Shown here one piece after another: positions 9,601 through 21,092 of a stretch of 64,000 nt of DNA. The DNA lies in NCBI GenBank assembly GCA_014529385.2, contig CM043944.1, forward strand, positions 45,702,268-45,766,267, read 5' to 3'. Each line of letters starts with the position of its first letter. The first letter of the stretch is position 1. The DNA is from Adiantum capillus-veneris (Eukaryota > Streptophyta > Polypodiopsida > Polypodiales > Pteridaceae). The notes beneath the pieces were generated by a model that made no database searches, was not told where the DNA came from, and saw only the letters and a list, made by a program, of their open reading frames with translations. The translations under genes and the position numbers were made by a program.

Positions 9601-10385
9601 GCCATGCAAGCTGAAAGTGTACACTTCAGTGTACGAAGAACTTAATCCCACAGTGGGATGGGAACCATTGAATACGGACACAACAAATTTTTGTTACCTC
9701 TCCTCGATACGTTGCTATCCGGAGGAAGTTTTGGAGTAAGAGAATTCACTCTTAACTTCTGAGTTTTAGAACAGAAGACCCTCAACATTAAGTGAGAGGG
9801 CAGGTCTTTGAGCAAAGTTACATCTTTGAGGAAATTATAAAGTGCGTTTTTCTATTTCGTACGTAGTGTACATATGTCTAACCAAGATTGATCACTCTCA
9901 AGTGATTATGAGAGTAGAGTCAAGTTGAAACATTGTTTATATGACAAATTGGTTCGATTAACCATTCGGACGATCAATGATCTATCTAGTATACGGTAGT
10001 TCTCCAACAAATTACCTGCTATTGTGGGTAGGAAATTATTGTTAGATTTACACCACTCTGTTGCTTCACAGGTCTAGGGCATACATGTACGGCTAGTGTG
10101 CCTTTGGGTTGGCCACCCTTTGCATAATGCATTTAGAGTGCACTGTTTGGCCGCCCAACTCTGGGCGGCCACGTTATCCGGCTGCCCTCATATTTCATTT
10201 ATTTCTTGTTGGGTCGTGGGGGATTTTCTAGGCTTTGTTCTCCCTCCCCTTGGGCACCTATTTATGGGGCCAGGGGGATACCCACTTTCACATCTCATCA
10301 CACAGAGATCATCTGATGTATTGATGGGGTCTTCTGCTCATGGTAGTCATGGGGGGCTGATTGCCCCCTCTTCACCATCTCTGGC

Positions 10386-10386
<1 letters not shown>
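9601..10386. other. Eroded retrotransposon-like sequence, no gene
   Basis: I recognise no coding domain in this stretch. 9601-10050 probably continues the decayed internal region of the family S element. 10080-10386 is GC-richer with repeated GGCCACC/GGCCGCCC words and a TATTTATGG box at 10259, which could be LTR promoter sequence. Confidence 0.35.

Positions 10387-10446
<60 letters not shown>
10387..10446. repeat. (TC)n microsatellite
   Basis: This is a 60-bp TC tract. The open frames that cross it encode only Leu-Ser or Arg-Glu repeats. Confidence 0.98.
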
Positions 10447-10448
<2 letters not shown>

Positions 10449-11539
10449 GTGCGCGCTTCTGTACACGGGCACTCTCACATGGTATTAGTCTCCAACACAT
10501 GGTATGAGCAGCTTCAGGCTCTCCATGGACCAACGCTTCTGCAAAGGTTCTCTCCTCAAGCTTCAATAGCCAGCGTTTCTGAAAAAGGAGCACAGATCTG
10601 CCAGCGTTTTTGCATAAGCCAGGCACCCGATGGAAATTGGAGCGTTTTCATCGCGGAGGACCTCCCTCCACGTGTTTTTGCAGATCAGGCCAGCATTTTT
10701 GCTTCTGACTGCGAGCGCTACCTCTGTTGGGGACTTTCGTCGCCGGAACAGCCCTCCCTCTACTTGCGTTTTTGCAGCCCATCTGTGTTTTTGGGAGCAT
10801 CAGCGTTTTCAGCATGGAGGGGCAACGCTTAGCTTTTGGACCCTACAAATCTTGCCTTCCCACCCAACCTTGCATCCGGTGCATTGCCGGTCCGATTCCT
10901 TTTCAAAATTTGCAGATTTCAGCCAGCTACCACTGCTGTCTTCTCTGTTTTCAGCCCACCAGGGGTTGTCACATTGATTCCCCGCCCTCCCTACACCCTC
11001 TCCACCGCTCCGGACCCTGTCGGGAGCGTACGAGCACGCTGAAAATCTCTGGACAGCAGTGTTTTCATCTCCTTGTAGTTGCATTTTTTGGTGGAGAGTA
11101 CCATAAACTACCTGAAATTCCACATGTCAGATAGCAAAATACATAGGATGCTTAAAAGTCTACATATTACACACCATGTTTAAAACTTTATACACAAACA
11201 CAAAACCATAGAAACTTTAGAAATTAGAATTTAGAGACTAGCTTGTTGCTCAATCTGCACACGACACAACGGATACACCAATCAGTCAATGACCATGTGT
11301 CAATGAGGCATGTAGACAAAGAACAAAAAGTGGAGAGATGGAAGCTCAAAGTAATAAAGTAACCTTCAAACAATAAGGATTCAGGAGTGTAGAACAAGCC
11401 AAAAAACATTCAGGAGTGTATTCTCCTGAATCCAAAACATAAGTAGAGACTAGAGGCTAGAATCTAAAGTGTAGAGTCAACAATGAACACCATAAGTAGA
11501 GGTCCAACACCATAAGCAGGCGGCCAGGCGCAGTGAGCT
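10447..11539. other. Unidentified repeat sequence with GCGTTTTTGCA words
   Basis: 10470-10510 holds two TGGTATNAG words (10480 and 10501) that resemble a decayed tRNA-Met primer site. 10560-10815 holds at least seven variants of (C/G)AGCGTTTTTGCA spaced 20-80 bp apart. Several short frames overlap, and none resembles a known protein. 11140-11539 is AT-rich and empty apart from repeated CATAAGTAGAG words near 11440-11515. Confidence 0.35.
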
Positions 11540-12963
11540 CTAACTTTCACCATAGCTCACATCCTCATCGTCATCACCACCATCCTCGTCCTCGTCCTCA
11601 TCCTCATCCTCATCACCACCAACTGAGCATGATGTCCCAATCTGACTAGTACCAACAATGGAAATAGGCTCTATCGCATCTGTAGTACTCTCTGCAATGG
11701 CCTCCTGAATCTCTTGCAAGGCAAGCAAGCGGTCCTCATCTTTTTCCTTATTGAGCATTTCCAATGTGACCTTCATTCTCTCATAGCCACGCTCTTTGAT
11801 TTTGGATATGAGCCTCAAGTTCGTGTGTATGTACACAAGCTTCTCTGTATGAGATGGGAGTAGCCTATTTATTCTCTTAATATGAATGAGAGAGAAGGTG
11901 CTCCAATTTCTCTCACATGGAGAGGCACATGTCCTTGAGAAAGCACCCTCAAAGCAAGAGCTTGCAAAGCAGGTGTGCAAGCCCCAAAAGTTTCCCATCA
12001 TTTCACTCCCTCCTGCATCCTATTTTGATCTTTTGTAATGGGATGAGCAAATGAGTTGCTTTCAGCTTTATTAATGTCAAACTCATCAATTAGGGTGCCT
12101 TGCAAGGTCAAATCACCCTTGGTGTACCTGTCCAATGCGATCCGTAAGCTTGTACATAAGCCCCATGGTGGCTCCTTCCCTATCAACCAAACGGAGAATT
12201 TTCAAAATGGGAGCACAAATTTTTAAAATCAGTCCGGCCTCTTGTTAAAAGTATGCATTAAACACAATTTCCGAGACCTCGATAGCCTTTTCAGTCTTGG
12301 ATCTCTTCATCTTCACAAATTTGTCATCAATCATAAGCTTGCGTATACCTTGCATGCATCTCTCATCCACAAGATTGGCCAACATAATAAAGTAGTATGC
12401 AAATTGAGTGGCTGACGGCTTCACCAAGTCCTTCTTACTAAGTTGCCGAAACAATGCCAACACAGTAGACTTTCTTGTCACAAATGTGACAGTCTTTGTT
12501 GCATCCTCCAGCACTTTTGCAACCCAAGCAATCTTGCCAATGTCCTCAAACAAAAGGTTCAAGCAATGGCAGGTACATCTAGTAAAAAAAATGTGTTTCC
12601 ACTCCCTTTGAATCATCTCCCCAGCACCAACACAATTGGTTGCATTGTCCATGCATACTTGCACAGCATTTGCTTGACCAACCTCTCTGATAACCTGTTT
12701 GAGATGCTTAGAAATGAATTCTGATGTCTTTGTTTTCCCAAATGTGTCTACAGCTTTCACAACACTGACCTTTGAATAGAGCATGCAAGAAAGTTAATGA
12801 TAGGCCTGTGCCTAGTGTCTGACCATCCATCACACACAATAGAGCATCCATATCTTTTCCATTTCGCATGTACACCCGTGATCTCAGTCTTTATGCTTTT
12901 GATCTTCTCATTCAATTGTGTGATGCGCAAAGCATCGTGCTTTTCGTACAAGTGAATGAACAC
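11540..12963 (-). pseudogene. hAT-family transposase, broken
   Basis: Four minus-strand frames line up as one cut-and-paste transposase. 12963-12757 holds GCSIVCDGWSDTRHRPIINF, the opening of the DUF659 region of plant hAT proteins. 12784-12245 holds VCMDNATNCVGAGEMI and FFTRCTCHCLNLL, from the RNase-H-like core with its CxxH. 12186-11998 and 12001-11540 hold the end of the core and the C-terminal dimerisation segment (CERNWSTFSLIHIKRINRL). An acidic tail (EDEDEDEDEDG) follows. Frame breaks lie near 12770, 12215 and 12000. The N-terminal BED zinc finger is absent. I could not find terminal inverted repeats or an 8-bp duplication. Confidence 0.85.
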
Positions 12964-14052
12964 TCTCTATATGAGGAAAGGAGCGAGAGCTGGCTACGAC
13001 ATGTGCTGAAGGAATTCCAAGATTGAAATCCCAGTTTTCTTGATGAGTGGGTTTGCTCTAAGAACGACTGGAGGGATCGAGTGTTTTCGCTTAAGGATCT
13101 TAAGAAGGGAAGGAAATCTCTCGACACAAAATAGAGTATTATGTACACCTTGGATACATGGAAAACGCATGAAGATGCAGACCTTATTGTCAAGAAAAGT
13201 TGACTACCAATTGAATTTTTTTCTACTAGCGAGAATGAGATTACCCTAATTCCTTTTAGGAAGTGGAATGGCATTTGAAATACCTCTCTTGAGCACCTTT
13301 TTGCGCACATTATATTCCGGCACAAGAATCTTTATGTGAGATGTGTTCGGTCGCTGTGAGTTTCTCTATTGAGAAGGGGTTTTCTGACGGTTGTTGATCA
13401 TCGAGTACGCTATGTGAATTGATCCCTAAAAGTAACAAGTTATGGTTGCAGTATACACTTCTCCGTAAGCAAGTCAAGAAATTAACTCTTCTGTCAAGTC
13501 AAGAAATTAACTCTTGTGTTCCATGACGGAAAGAACTACCTTCGCCATATATGGGAGAACATCCCTGAGAATCAAAGCGGGTTCGCTCTATTGTGAACCG
13601 AGTTTGAACATACGTTCAAAGAATGCCATGGCTAGAATCTTATTTGCCTAAGATTTTGCAAGCCGTCATTGATGCTTACAAAGTGAAACATTTTTTTGAT
13701 GACCTCCGCAATGAAGTAATGTCAATGGGTGTAAAAAAAAAACTGCTGGTGGTAACACACGTAGGAGGAAAATGCGGAAAGGAGTGCTCCCGTGCACAAG
13801 GGATCCTCAAATCGTAACAGTCGGCCTACCTTGAGCAAAAGCCCGGAACAAGAACTTTCTTTGATGAGATGGTAGACTCTGTTGCTAGAGGGAGACATCC
13901 TCACATGAGATTAATGCTCTATGATTTGGACATACCCTATGCGGGAGGATACAAGAGGCAAAATCAGCCTCAGACCTCTCACTCTGCAAAGCATCTAGAC
14001 GCAGAGTCTGAGAGCAGAGGACCATTGGGAGTTGTCCTTTGCAGTGATCAAT
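12964..14052. other. Coding-like relics of unknown identity
   Basis: Plus-strand frames at 13072-13135 (VFSLKDLKKGRKSLD), 13623-13817 (MPWLESYLPKILQAVIDAY) and 13869-14040 are lysine-rich, have coding-like composition and are interrupted by stops. They lie upstream of a family A LTR and may be the eroded 3' part of another retroelement. I do not recognise the family. Confidence 0.3.
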
Positions 14053-14225
14053 AATAAAGAAATACCAAAATGGACGCCAGTCTTTGGGGCCAGTGCTTCT
14101 AGGCGCCGAACTCCGTCGTGCCGCGTCGACTCTCTCCCCCTCTCTAGTAAAGTTCAGTGATTTTGCAGTTATTGTTCATGTGTCGCTATTGATTTCTTGC
14201 TTGCAGTGTCTAAGCTTGTAACAGT
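14053..14225 (+). repeat. Family A LTR fragment (U5 side)
   Basis: It begins at the AATAAAGAAATACC block shared with the LTRs at 34059 and 35605. It contains GGGGCCAGTGC, also shared with those LTRs in reverse. It runs to a PBS-like sequence at 14226, as expected for the 3' half of a plus-strand LTR. Confidence 0.65.
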
Positions 14226-14238
14226 GGTATCAAAGTCA
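14226..14238 (+). promoter_or_regulatory. Decayed primer-binding site
   Basis: TGGTATCAAAGTC matches the initiator-Met tRNA primer complement at 11 of 13 positions. It lies directly after LTR sequence and before a gag-like frame beginning ATGTCAGATTC at 14238. Confidence 0.7.
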
Positions 14239-15061
14239 TGTCAGATTCTACTCCTACAAAGGATCCGATCCCTTTTGCAGCGCACACAAGTTCTCGAGGA
14301 GAATCTGATAGAGCAGTCAAGATTTTGTTTGTCAAAGAATTTTCATGTCCCTGCCCCGGACTTACTGATAGAGCAGTTTAGATTTTGTTTGCCAAAGAAT
14401 CTTTGTGTCCCTACGCCGAATATGTCCCTGCCTCGGACTTATTAGCCACCCCCACCCTTAGTCTTCATTGCTCCGACTTAAGGGCATAAGCCACAAAGAA
14501 CCCAAGATCACACATGGGTTCTCGTGGAGAATCTGACGGAGATAGCACCTCTCAGGGTGGAGGCGAAGAAAAGTTAAAACCCGGTGCGGAAACTGAAGAA
14601 AAGAATAAAGAATTGGGCAAATTTTCGGCGGGGAAGTTTGCCAGAGCGGAGTACAAACGTCAACTGCAGGTTGACACATGGGTGAAAAGATTGATCAAGT
14701 ACTCCAAAGACTTGAAATTTGCAAAACACTTGAAGAATTACCCGATAAATGAGAGTCACTCGAGATGGTGTAAGGCCTTCGATTCTCTTCTTAGGTCGGG
14801 AAGTAAGCTGAAAGGACAGACGAGTGCAAAAAAGCGAAAACTGTACTTGGAAAAAAAGGTATGGACAAAGCTCTTGACAAGAAGATAAACCAAATAATAA
14901 AAGGCTTGAAGCACTCTCAGAAGAAGAGGAAATTGGTGGGTTGGATGTCGACTTTCGAGGTGGCAAGCAGATCCAAGAAGCGTGCTCATTTCGAGGATGA
15001 CTTAGATTTTTCTTCGTCTTCAAAGAGCCCACAATGGATGACCCAAACCAAATTTCACTGA
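14238..15061 (+). pseudogene. Gag-like relic of the family A element
   Basis: The plus-strand reading starts MSDSTPTKDPIPFAAHTS just after the PBS. Near 14275-14340 it carries a short duplicated segment (SSRGESDR.../...GSRGESDG). It becomes open at 14514-14888, rich in Lys and Glu with KFARAEYKRQLQVDTWVK and SRWCKAFDSLLR. A one-base slip in an A-run near 14855 moves it to the frame 14861-15061. Position after LTR and PBS suggests Gag, but I cannot match a known Gag domain. It ends where LINE-1 begins (about 15062). Confidence 0.5.
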
Positions 15062-15329
15062 AGCAGCCACATAAGATAGTACATGACCTGTGCCATTCAG
15101 AACATCCCTGATAAAATATACTCCTTTTTTAGCCAAGAAATACACCTTTCTAGGTTCTTGCAAAGCTAGAGGCACATCAAAGACTCTACTTCAATGGACG
15201 CTTTCCAATGCGAGCGAGTTAGGATCAGTTGGCATATGAGGAGTCCATTGGAGAAAATGCATAATCTCTTTCCAAGATAGAATAAACTTTATAGCGAAAG
15301 GACATCAAGAAATTTTGCTTGCAAACTTG

Positions 15330-16610
15330 CTAAAAACTGCATCCCAATGGGTAATGGTCCAATGCCCAAAAGATGAAGACGACATGTGAACACACATATC
15401 TGCCAACATGATAGCCCAGGGTTGTTTTTTGGGAGACGAAATCAAGTAGCAGCATTGATATCCTGGCCAGTACATGATAATGGATATTAAGATTATTCAA
15501 ACCCCCATGCCGCTTAGGAGAGCACGCTCGATGAGTAGCCATAAGGCAAAGGCTCTTTTTGTGAATGGATGTTCTCCACAAAAGATCCATTGCAAAAGAC
15601 ATGAATCGAGCAAGCTCTGATTTTGTCCACATGACTAAGGGCAAGAAGAACTGAATGTATGCCATAATAATTGCTTGAACAATCCTTAAGCGTACACGCA
15701 ATGGCCAATTAGAAAGCTTCCAATAATCAACCTTTTGCCTTATCTTCTGCATTACCCATCGAGCCATTTGCGAACAAGTGACCTGCCAGCCTATTGGGTA
15801 ACCCAAGTGTCGGACCACCGTCGAGGAGTTGACGATCTCCCCGGGCCATATGTCCTTATGCCAGCAGAGTGCATTGAGAGCCAAGAGTTTTGATTTCTTA
15901 AAGTTCACAAAGAGGCCAGTGGTCAACCCAAGTAATTTTAAAACTTCCATTAACTTAACATCCAACGGATCATTGCGATCATCCACATATGCTTGTGCTA
16001 TGAAAGACTTTCCCGCAGGCAAATTCAGACCATGAAGTTCCCCAATTCGCATTACATTATCCAGATACAGCAGCAAGGGATGCTTGGCCACCTCATAAAA
16101 CAACGCACTCAATGAACATCCCTGTCTTAGCGATCTTGATAACTCCCAGCGCTGAGTAAGTTTGGAATCAAGAAGCGGCGAAGCATAACTGTCTTGATAC
16201 AACCAATAGACCGCCCGCTGAAACCTTTCACCAAAGCCTAAACAAGCCATTGTCATAGCAATGTAATCCCAATTAATTGTATCAAAGGCTTTTGCAATGT
16301 CAACTTGCAGCACTAAAACATCCTGCTTTGTGTACTTAGCATACTCCATGCCGATGTATACATTTGCCAGATTATCATTGATTTGTCTACGAGGAATGAA
16401 ACCATTTTGTGCTAGATGAATGCCATTATAAAGAAAACCTGTAATCCTGTTTGCCAGCATTTTAGCAACTATTTTGTAAATAACAGGCATAAGGGTGATA
16501 GGATGCCAGCTGGCAAATGATTCACATAACTGCTTCTTGGGAAATAGCTTGACTAGACCTTGTTTCCAAGAGTAGGGCATAAATCTGTCCACCCATGCCT
16601 TATTAAACAT
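15330..16610 (-). pseudogene. LINE-1 reverse transcriptase
   Basis: The 426-codon frame encodes the RT that copies LINE RNA at a nicked target. Blocks in order: SWKQGLVKLFPKK, WHPITLMPVIYKIVAKMLANRI, QNGFIPRRQI, VLVLQVDIAKAFDTINWDYI (first catalytic Asp), RQGCSLSALF, AQAYVDDRND (YVDD active site in place of YADD), VRHLGYPIGW, then a thumb region with SPKRHGGLNNLNI. It starts in frame with the upstream linker after a break near 16610. The frame ends in decayed sequence at 15330; further homologous codons with stops run to about 15065. Confidence 0.9.
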
Positions 16611-17222
16611 AAAAAGAAGGGGTTGTTCCAGTATAGGCTAGAAGGCGTGGAAAATTTTTTAGCGTCAGACCATCCGAGCCAGATTGCATAGCAGTATTCA
16701 GCTCTTCTTTTGTAGAAGGGGCCTCCAAAGCCAAAGCATTAGCATCAGAAATAATTGGGCACACAAATTGGAGAAGCTCTAGGCGAGCTTTGACGACATC
16801 CGAAACATCATCACTGCGCGCTGCAACAATGCCGAAAAGTGCTGGATAGCAGTGTCGGCAAGCTCCTGCATGTTGCGAGTCCAATGGTCATCAGACTTTT
16901 TTACTCTGCAAATGTTCTCCTTTTGTCTAGAATTATACAGACTCTTGAAGGATTATTTAGTAGAACAACCTTTGTCTAACAAGGCCTTATGTGTGGAGCG
17001 AGTCATCCATTTCTGTAATTTGCGTTGATGATTTATCTTAATGACGCGTTGCGCTTCTACCATTTGATCTTGCTTCATTGTTGTAAGAGGTCGGTGTTGC
17101 ACCGTGTCGGCCAGCAGCTCACAAATATGTTTAGCTTCCGTTAGCGCCACACAAATTCTTGCAGGTAAGATTTTCTGTAATCTGCAGTGACTGCTTGCAT
17201 CCGTTGAACAAATTGAAACCAA
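16603..17222 (-). pseudogene. LINE-1 linker between endonuclease and RT
   Basis: Two minus-strand frames (17222-16953 and 16884-16603) correspond to the intact linker in LINE-2 at 48.5-49.2 kb. Shared anchors are RKLQKWMTRSTHKALLDKG against RKLAKWQTRACQHAFTDKG, and an acidic segment leading to SGSDGLTLKNF. Stops and a frameshift between 16884 and 16953 interrupt it. No catalytic role is expected. Confidence 0.7.
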
Positions 17223-17790
17223 GCAACATCAACATCCTCAAAGACCTGAAGATAAAGAGGAATGGTTGCATGCAAAACCATTGATATTCCCAATGCAAGT
17301 GTCATATCCTCCCAAGCAGCACGCTCTGAGCCAAGCATGTGAATACGACCAGTAGAACTGTATTGCGGTGCACGAGTATTATTGAAATCCCCACAAAGAA
17401 GAGCATTGTGCAACCAAGAATAATGTAGAAGCTGTCGCCAAAGCTGTGCACGTTGTGTAGAGCTATGAGGTGCATATATAGTGGCGAATTCAAAGATCTG
17501 GCCATTGAGACAACATTGAACTACCAACCAACGGCCTGCTTGATCATTATGCGTCATGACCGGCTGCAGATCATGTCTGATCAGTATTGCTGTTCCAGAA
17601 AGTCATGAGTACCAGCATAAAAAATATCATATCCAGCAAAATGACCCGTCAAAACATGTTGATTATGCTCCTGTATGCAGACAACATACGGGTGCATAGT
17701 ATTTACATAATGCCAAAATAGCCTCCATTTATGCGAATCACAGAGGCCTCTGACGTTGTATGAAAGACACCTTTTTGGAGCTTTAAACAC
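17141..17790 (-). pseudogene. LINE-1 endonuclease (APE type), internally deleted
   Basis: This is the N-terminal half of the endonuclease that nicks target DNA. It has CLSYNVRGL, the Glu-bearing CIQEHNQH, GRWLVVQC and the LLCGDFNN motif. A stop/frame break at 17580 splits it. The C-terminal part, including the SDHxP catalytic His motif seen in LINE-2 at 48,380, is missing. The frame passes from LGISMVLHATIPL straight to a segment (DVDVAWFQFVQRM) that in LINE-2 lies about 300 bp further on. The enzyme cannot be active. Confidence 0.82.
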
Positions 17791-18033
17791 GATAACAAAG
17801 CGGGTGGTATTTACAAGCTATTTACAAAAGAACTAAATTCTTTAAGCTTCTAACATCGCCTCCACCTGATCAGACTCTGAAGTTTGAATCTCAGGCATTA
17901 AAGAGCTATGCTGTGGAATATCAAAATTCATGCCCGAAGAGCCACCGCTAACAATATCTGACCATAACTTGGAGGGAGAAGCCGAGGAAGAAGTTGAAGC
18001 ATGAGTAGATGCTGTCCAGTTTCGCGATAAGTG

Positions 18034-19018
18034 TTATTTGACGACGAGAGCGACGGCCTTCCTTGGGACATTCCTTGGGACAGACCCCATCAAAATCTCT
18101 TTGCCTTTGCCTTTGTCCCTGTGCATGGAATTGGAAGGGCCGGCATGTTCATTTGCAGAAACCACTTTTGCTTTTCCTTTTTCTTTCTCCTCTTTTTTGT
18201 TTTTGCCAACTTGTTGGAAATCCTCCTTGTCGAGCATCATAGTGTTTTTAGTTTCTTGAGGTACGGCAGAAGGTGGCGGGTGATGCAGCACTGTTGGACA
18301 TTCGGATGCCATGTGACCAAATTTGTAGCAACTTAAAATACCGTGTCCCCATACCTTTGACATTTTCTACTTCAATCACCAAGACTGGTGGCCTTTCTTT
18401 ATCTGTATCCCATAAAATGCAAAATCTATTTTTACTGCCGGTTGGTCCAGGAGGGCAGACCACTTTCCCCAGTGCCGCCGCAATTGATCACGTAAATATT
18501 CTTGAAAATCCACCACCTCAACCCAAACAGGACAAGGATGCTTTATGAGGGATTGATAATCTTTGGTAGGCAACCAGGGGAGGACATGCACCAATTGAAA
18601 ACCAAACATGAGAGGAGACTTCAAGCATAGCCTGCTTATGATGGGCATCTGATAACAGCACATCATAAAAACCCCAGGCTGCAAAATGCACTCAATCCAC
18701 GTAAGCACCACCCAAAAGGGATTGAATCCATTGCGCCACATTCTGTGCCAGCGGCATTTTGCCCAGAAAGAAAGTGATAATTCCTTGCTCGGAATACTTC
18801 CGAATACTATGGATGGAAGCTTTATTTTGAAGTTAAACGTAGGCGGGACATCATTCCACTTCTCCCTGCTATCCAGAAAGTCGTAAAGAGCATCAAACAC
18901 AAATTGCGCTGCCTCGGAATCTTGGTGGAACATGTTGCCGTCATCCTCTTGCACACGGTGTCGTTTGCAGGACTCGACAGAGTTTTTGCGCCGTGAATAG
19001 GCCATTTGATTTGAAGAC
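18034..19018 (-). pseudogene. LINE-1 ORF1 (RNA-binding protein)
   Basis: The likely start is the ATG at 19018 (MSSNQMAYSRRKN), inside a frame that is also open further upstream. The first part holds HPCPVWVEVVDFQEYL, as in the DUF4283-type RNA-binding domain of plant LINE ORF1 proteins. A frame break near 18370 leads to a decayed zinc knuckle (CYKFGHMASECP, with the second Cys replaced by Phe), then a Lys/Glu-rich tail. ORF1 would coat LINE RNA. Confidence 0.75.
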
Positions 19019-19020
19019 AT

Positions 19021-19349
19021 AGATACTCTCACACTCACACTCGCTGTAGCACACGTACACACACACACACACACACACACACCACAGAAGAGAAAAAGAA
19101 GGGAGACCCTAAGCTGAAAAACACCTAATATCGCTGTACACACACACTGTGACGCACACCCACGCTCAAATGAAGGAAAAACAGAAGCCCACACACTCAC
19201 ACTCAGACCCACCCACACACGCGTGCACACACCTGAGTGCTGGGCTGGCAAAGGCTGTTTCGCGCTGTCGATACTGATGAGGGCGACTGCAGGAACAGCA
19301 GACAGCAGCCAAAGGAGTGGGCACGCGCCAAGAGAGAAAGTACACACAG
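19021..19349. other. CA-rich stretch upstream of LINE-1
   Basis: This holds a (CA)n tract at 19057-19083 and many CACAC words to 19230, which is GT-rich on the LINE strand. It may be the LINE-1 5' leader, because LINE-2 also has GT-rich sequence in front of its coding region. No gene is seen. Confidence 0.4.
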
Positions 19350-19742
19350 TAGACACGGAGTGGTGGAAACCCACTTCCAGATGCATTGTCCCTAAAACCC
19401 TGGCGCCCCTTTCGGTATTTCTTTTATATTGATTTACACAAGGTACAATTGCCGAGAGGAGAGCTCTCTCGAATCTGCAACTATGTATTTTTTTAATATC
19501 GATTTACACAAGGTATAATTACCGGGAGGAGAGAGCTCTCGAATCTGCAAGTGCAAGTCTATCAAAACTTTTCCCCAAGGCTCATATTTAAAGGCCCCAG
19601 GCCCTGAAAAGCCTTAATTACAAAAGCTGGCGCTAATTCTAAAAGCTCCTGCTAGTTTAGGCGCCCAAAAGCTTCTCTGTAAAATCTGGCTGGCCTGCCA
19701 CGTCATCACTTGCGATCTTGCCACATCATCACTTTTGTGACA
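19350..19742 (-). repeat. Family A LTR fragment with internal duplication
   Basis: It matches the 34059 LTR: TGGAAACCCACTTCC, GGCGCCCCTTTCGGTATTTC at 19402, CTCATATTTAAAGGCCC, GCCACGTCATCA and the terminal TTTTGTGACA at 19742. An internal segment of about 67 bp is duplicated in tandem (ATTGATTTACACAAGGTACAA... at about 19430 and ATCGATTTACACAAGGTATAA... at about 19498). The left part of the LTR is missing. Confidence 0.72.
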
Positions 19743-20880
19743 GTGTGATTGGTTGCTCTCCCATGCTGTAGACTTTAGAGCAGCCTCTGGGCGATGCCCA
19801 GTCCAGTGTGAAGAATTGGGGGGTTTGTCTGGTACATGATATAACCCCTCGGCATTAGTACGCCAAACTGCAAGTCTGCAGGATCCTTAGTTTTGTGGGG
19901 GAGCCACTCCCAAAATCTGCATCAGGCGATGTTGTCTCTTTGCCATGACCATGCAAAAGAGGTCCCACTGTTGTGCTGCCTCATAAGCGCATCTCTTACA
20001 TGTAGTAAGAAGCGTATCTCTCATCTAGCATGGTGGTGTGATATCTATCCCAAAAGTCTCTACTCTATGATAGGAAAGCCACACCTCTAGGAGGAGCTAG
20101 CTGAGGAGTCCCATACATTGCACAAAGTGGAAATGAGATAGGACCAGAGGAGCGCAAAAGTATTGGAAACTCGATACTCAGCCATGAGAACAGCTTGACT
20201 TCCAAATATATTAGGTAGCAGGGCAAATTATGACTTTAAATGGCTGATCTCAAGGAGTGGCTGAAAACTCAAAAGGGCTGATAAAGGCAGCATCTTCAGG
20301 CAGGTGTTAGCTGGAAATCAAGATCATCCACTTTCCCCCAAAAGGTAAGCAACGAAGCCAGCTGACTGTATCCCATGAAACATAGCGGGTATCCATACCA
20401 GCTCTGAAGAACGCAGATAGCTCTTGATACCAAATTTCTTTTTGTGTGTGTCTGTGGGTAGCACGGGGGGACTCCAAGGAGGACGCCTTTCTTAAAGTTT
20501 GACAAACGCTAAGGCTGCTTGAGAGGCATTAAAAAAAGATCAAAGTTGAGGTACAGGGAGGAGGGAAGAACACAATAAGAAAGGGTAAATTCAAAAAGGG
20601 ATCGGATGGCAAAGTTCGGGGGGGGGGGATCTGTTGTCTTTTTTGTTGTTGTGCGTGTGCGCGAATTGCAGCTGCAACAAGCAACAGAGTGCTTAGTTAG
20701 ACACTCACTGCTGGGACATTTGCGTGAACCTATCCTGTTTCTCTAAGTATTGTGTCCTTTCTTTTCCAAGTTGTATCTCTACGAGCTTTTCATTGAGGGA
20801 TGACTCCTTTATTTGTTATTATAGTCTGTATTACATGTTGACAATTTTTGTCTGAAAGACAATTTTAAAGATTATCTTGG
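19743..20880. other. No gene recognised
   Basis: This is mixed-composition sequence. At 20420-20433 GCTCTTGATACCA resembles a minus-strand tRNA-Met primer site, but no LTR with a TG start follows, so I do not call an element. 20622-20630 is a short poly-G run. Confidence 0.4.
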
Positions 20881-20881
20881 T

Positions 20882-21092
20882 AATTTTCAAGGATTTCCAC
20901 GAAGGTGGCCCAGCATTGGCATAGCGCTTTCGAGTTTGGGGTTCATCATAGGCCCTGTTCTAGATGGTATTCATTCAAATGCACAACTACTTGTATACGA
21001 TAATGGAGCAGTCAATATTGGGCCTCTACAAACTAATGTTCTGGTATACTTTTGGTCCCTGCATCGTCTTGCTTTAAATCTGAGCTTGTGAA
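20882..21092 (+). pseudogene. Exon-like relic of a possible membrane protein, unidentified
   Basis: One plus-strand frame of about 65 codons is open and reads FPRRWPSIGIALSSLGFIIG, then LDGIHSNAQLLVYDNGA and a TGA at 21090. It holds one hydrophobic segment and a conserved-looking Gly/Pro pattern, unlike its AT-rich surroundings. A second possible piece lies at about 21165-21220. The family is not recognised. It could be a captured or decayed host exon. Confidence 0.3.

Larger units (their letters stand above)
15065..19020 (-). mobile_element. LINE-1: non-LTR retrotransposon, decayed
   Basis: This element has ORF1, endonuclease and reverse transcriptase in the order of plant LINE elements, all on the minus strand. 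It closely parallels LINE-2 at 47.3-53.4 kb in both order and motifs (LPKKQLCESFASWHPITL against the KHAPCEKFSHWRPITL type; HLGYPIGW against YLGYPLAW). Compared with LINE-2 it lacks the Cys/His C-terminal domain, which is cut off at about 15065, and the C-terminal half of the endonuclease. No poly(A) tail or target duplication is visible. Confidence 0.88.

Noticed and set aside
10096-11134. Overlapping plus frames of 115-135 codons
   Set aside because: They lie in all three frames with LTR-like composition and repeated words, and none shows a domain.
11100-13330. Terminal inverted repeats of the hAT element
   Set aside because: I looked on both sides of the transposase and found no matching ends or 8-bp duplication.
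19019-19386. N-terminal extension of the LINE-1 ORF1 frame up to 19386
   Set aside because: The extra 120 residues are Cys/Val-rich translation of CA repeats and of an LTR fragment. The ATG at 19018 is a better start.
20420-20433. Primer-binding-site-like GCTCTTGATACCA on the minus strand
   Set aside because: No LTR end beginning with TG follows and no gag lies to the left, so it is likely chance.
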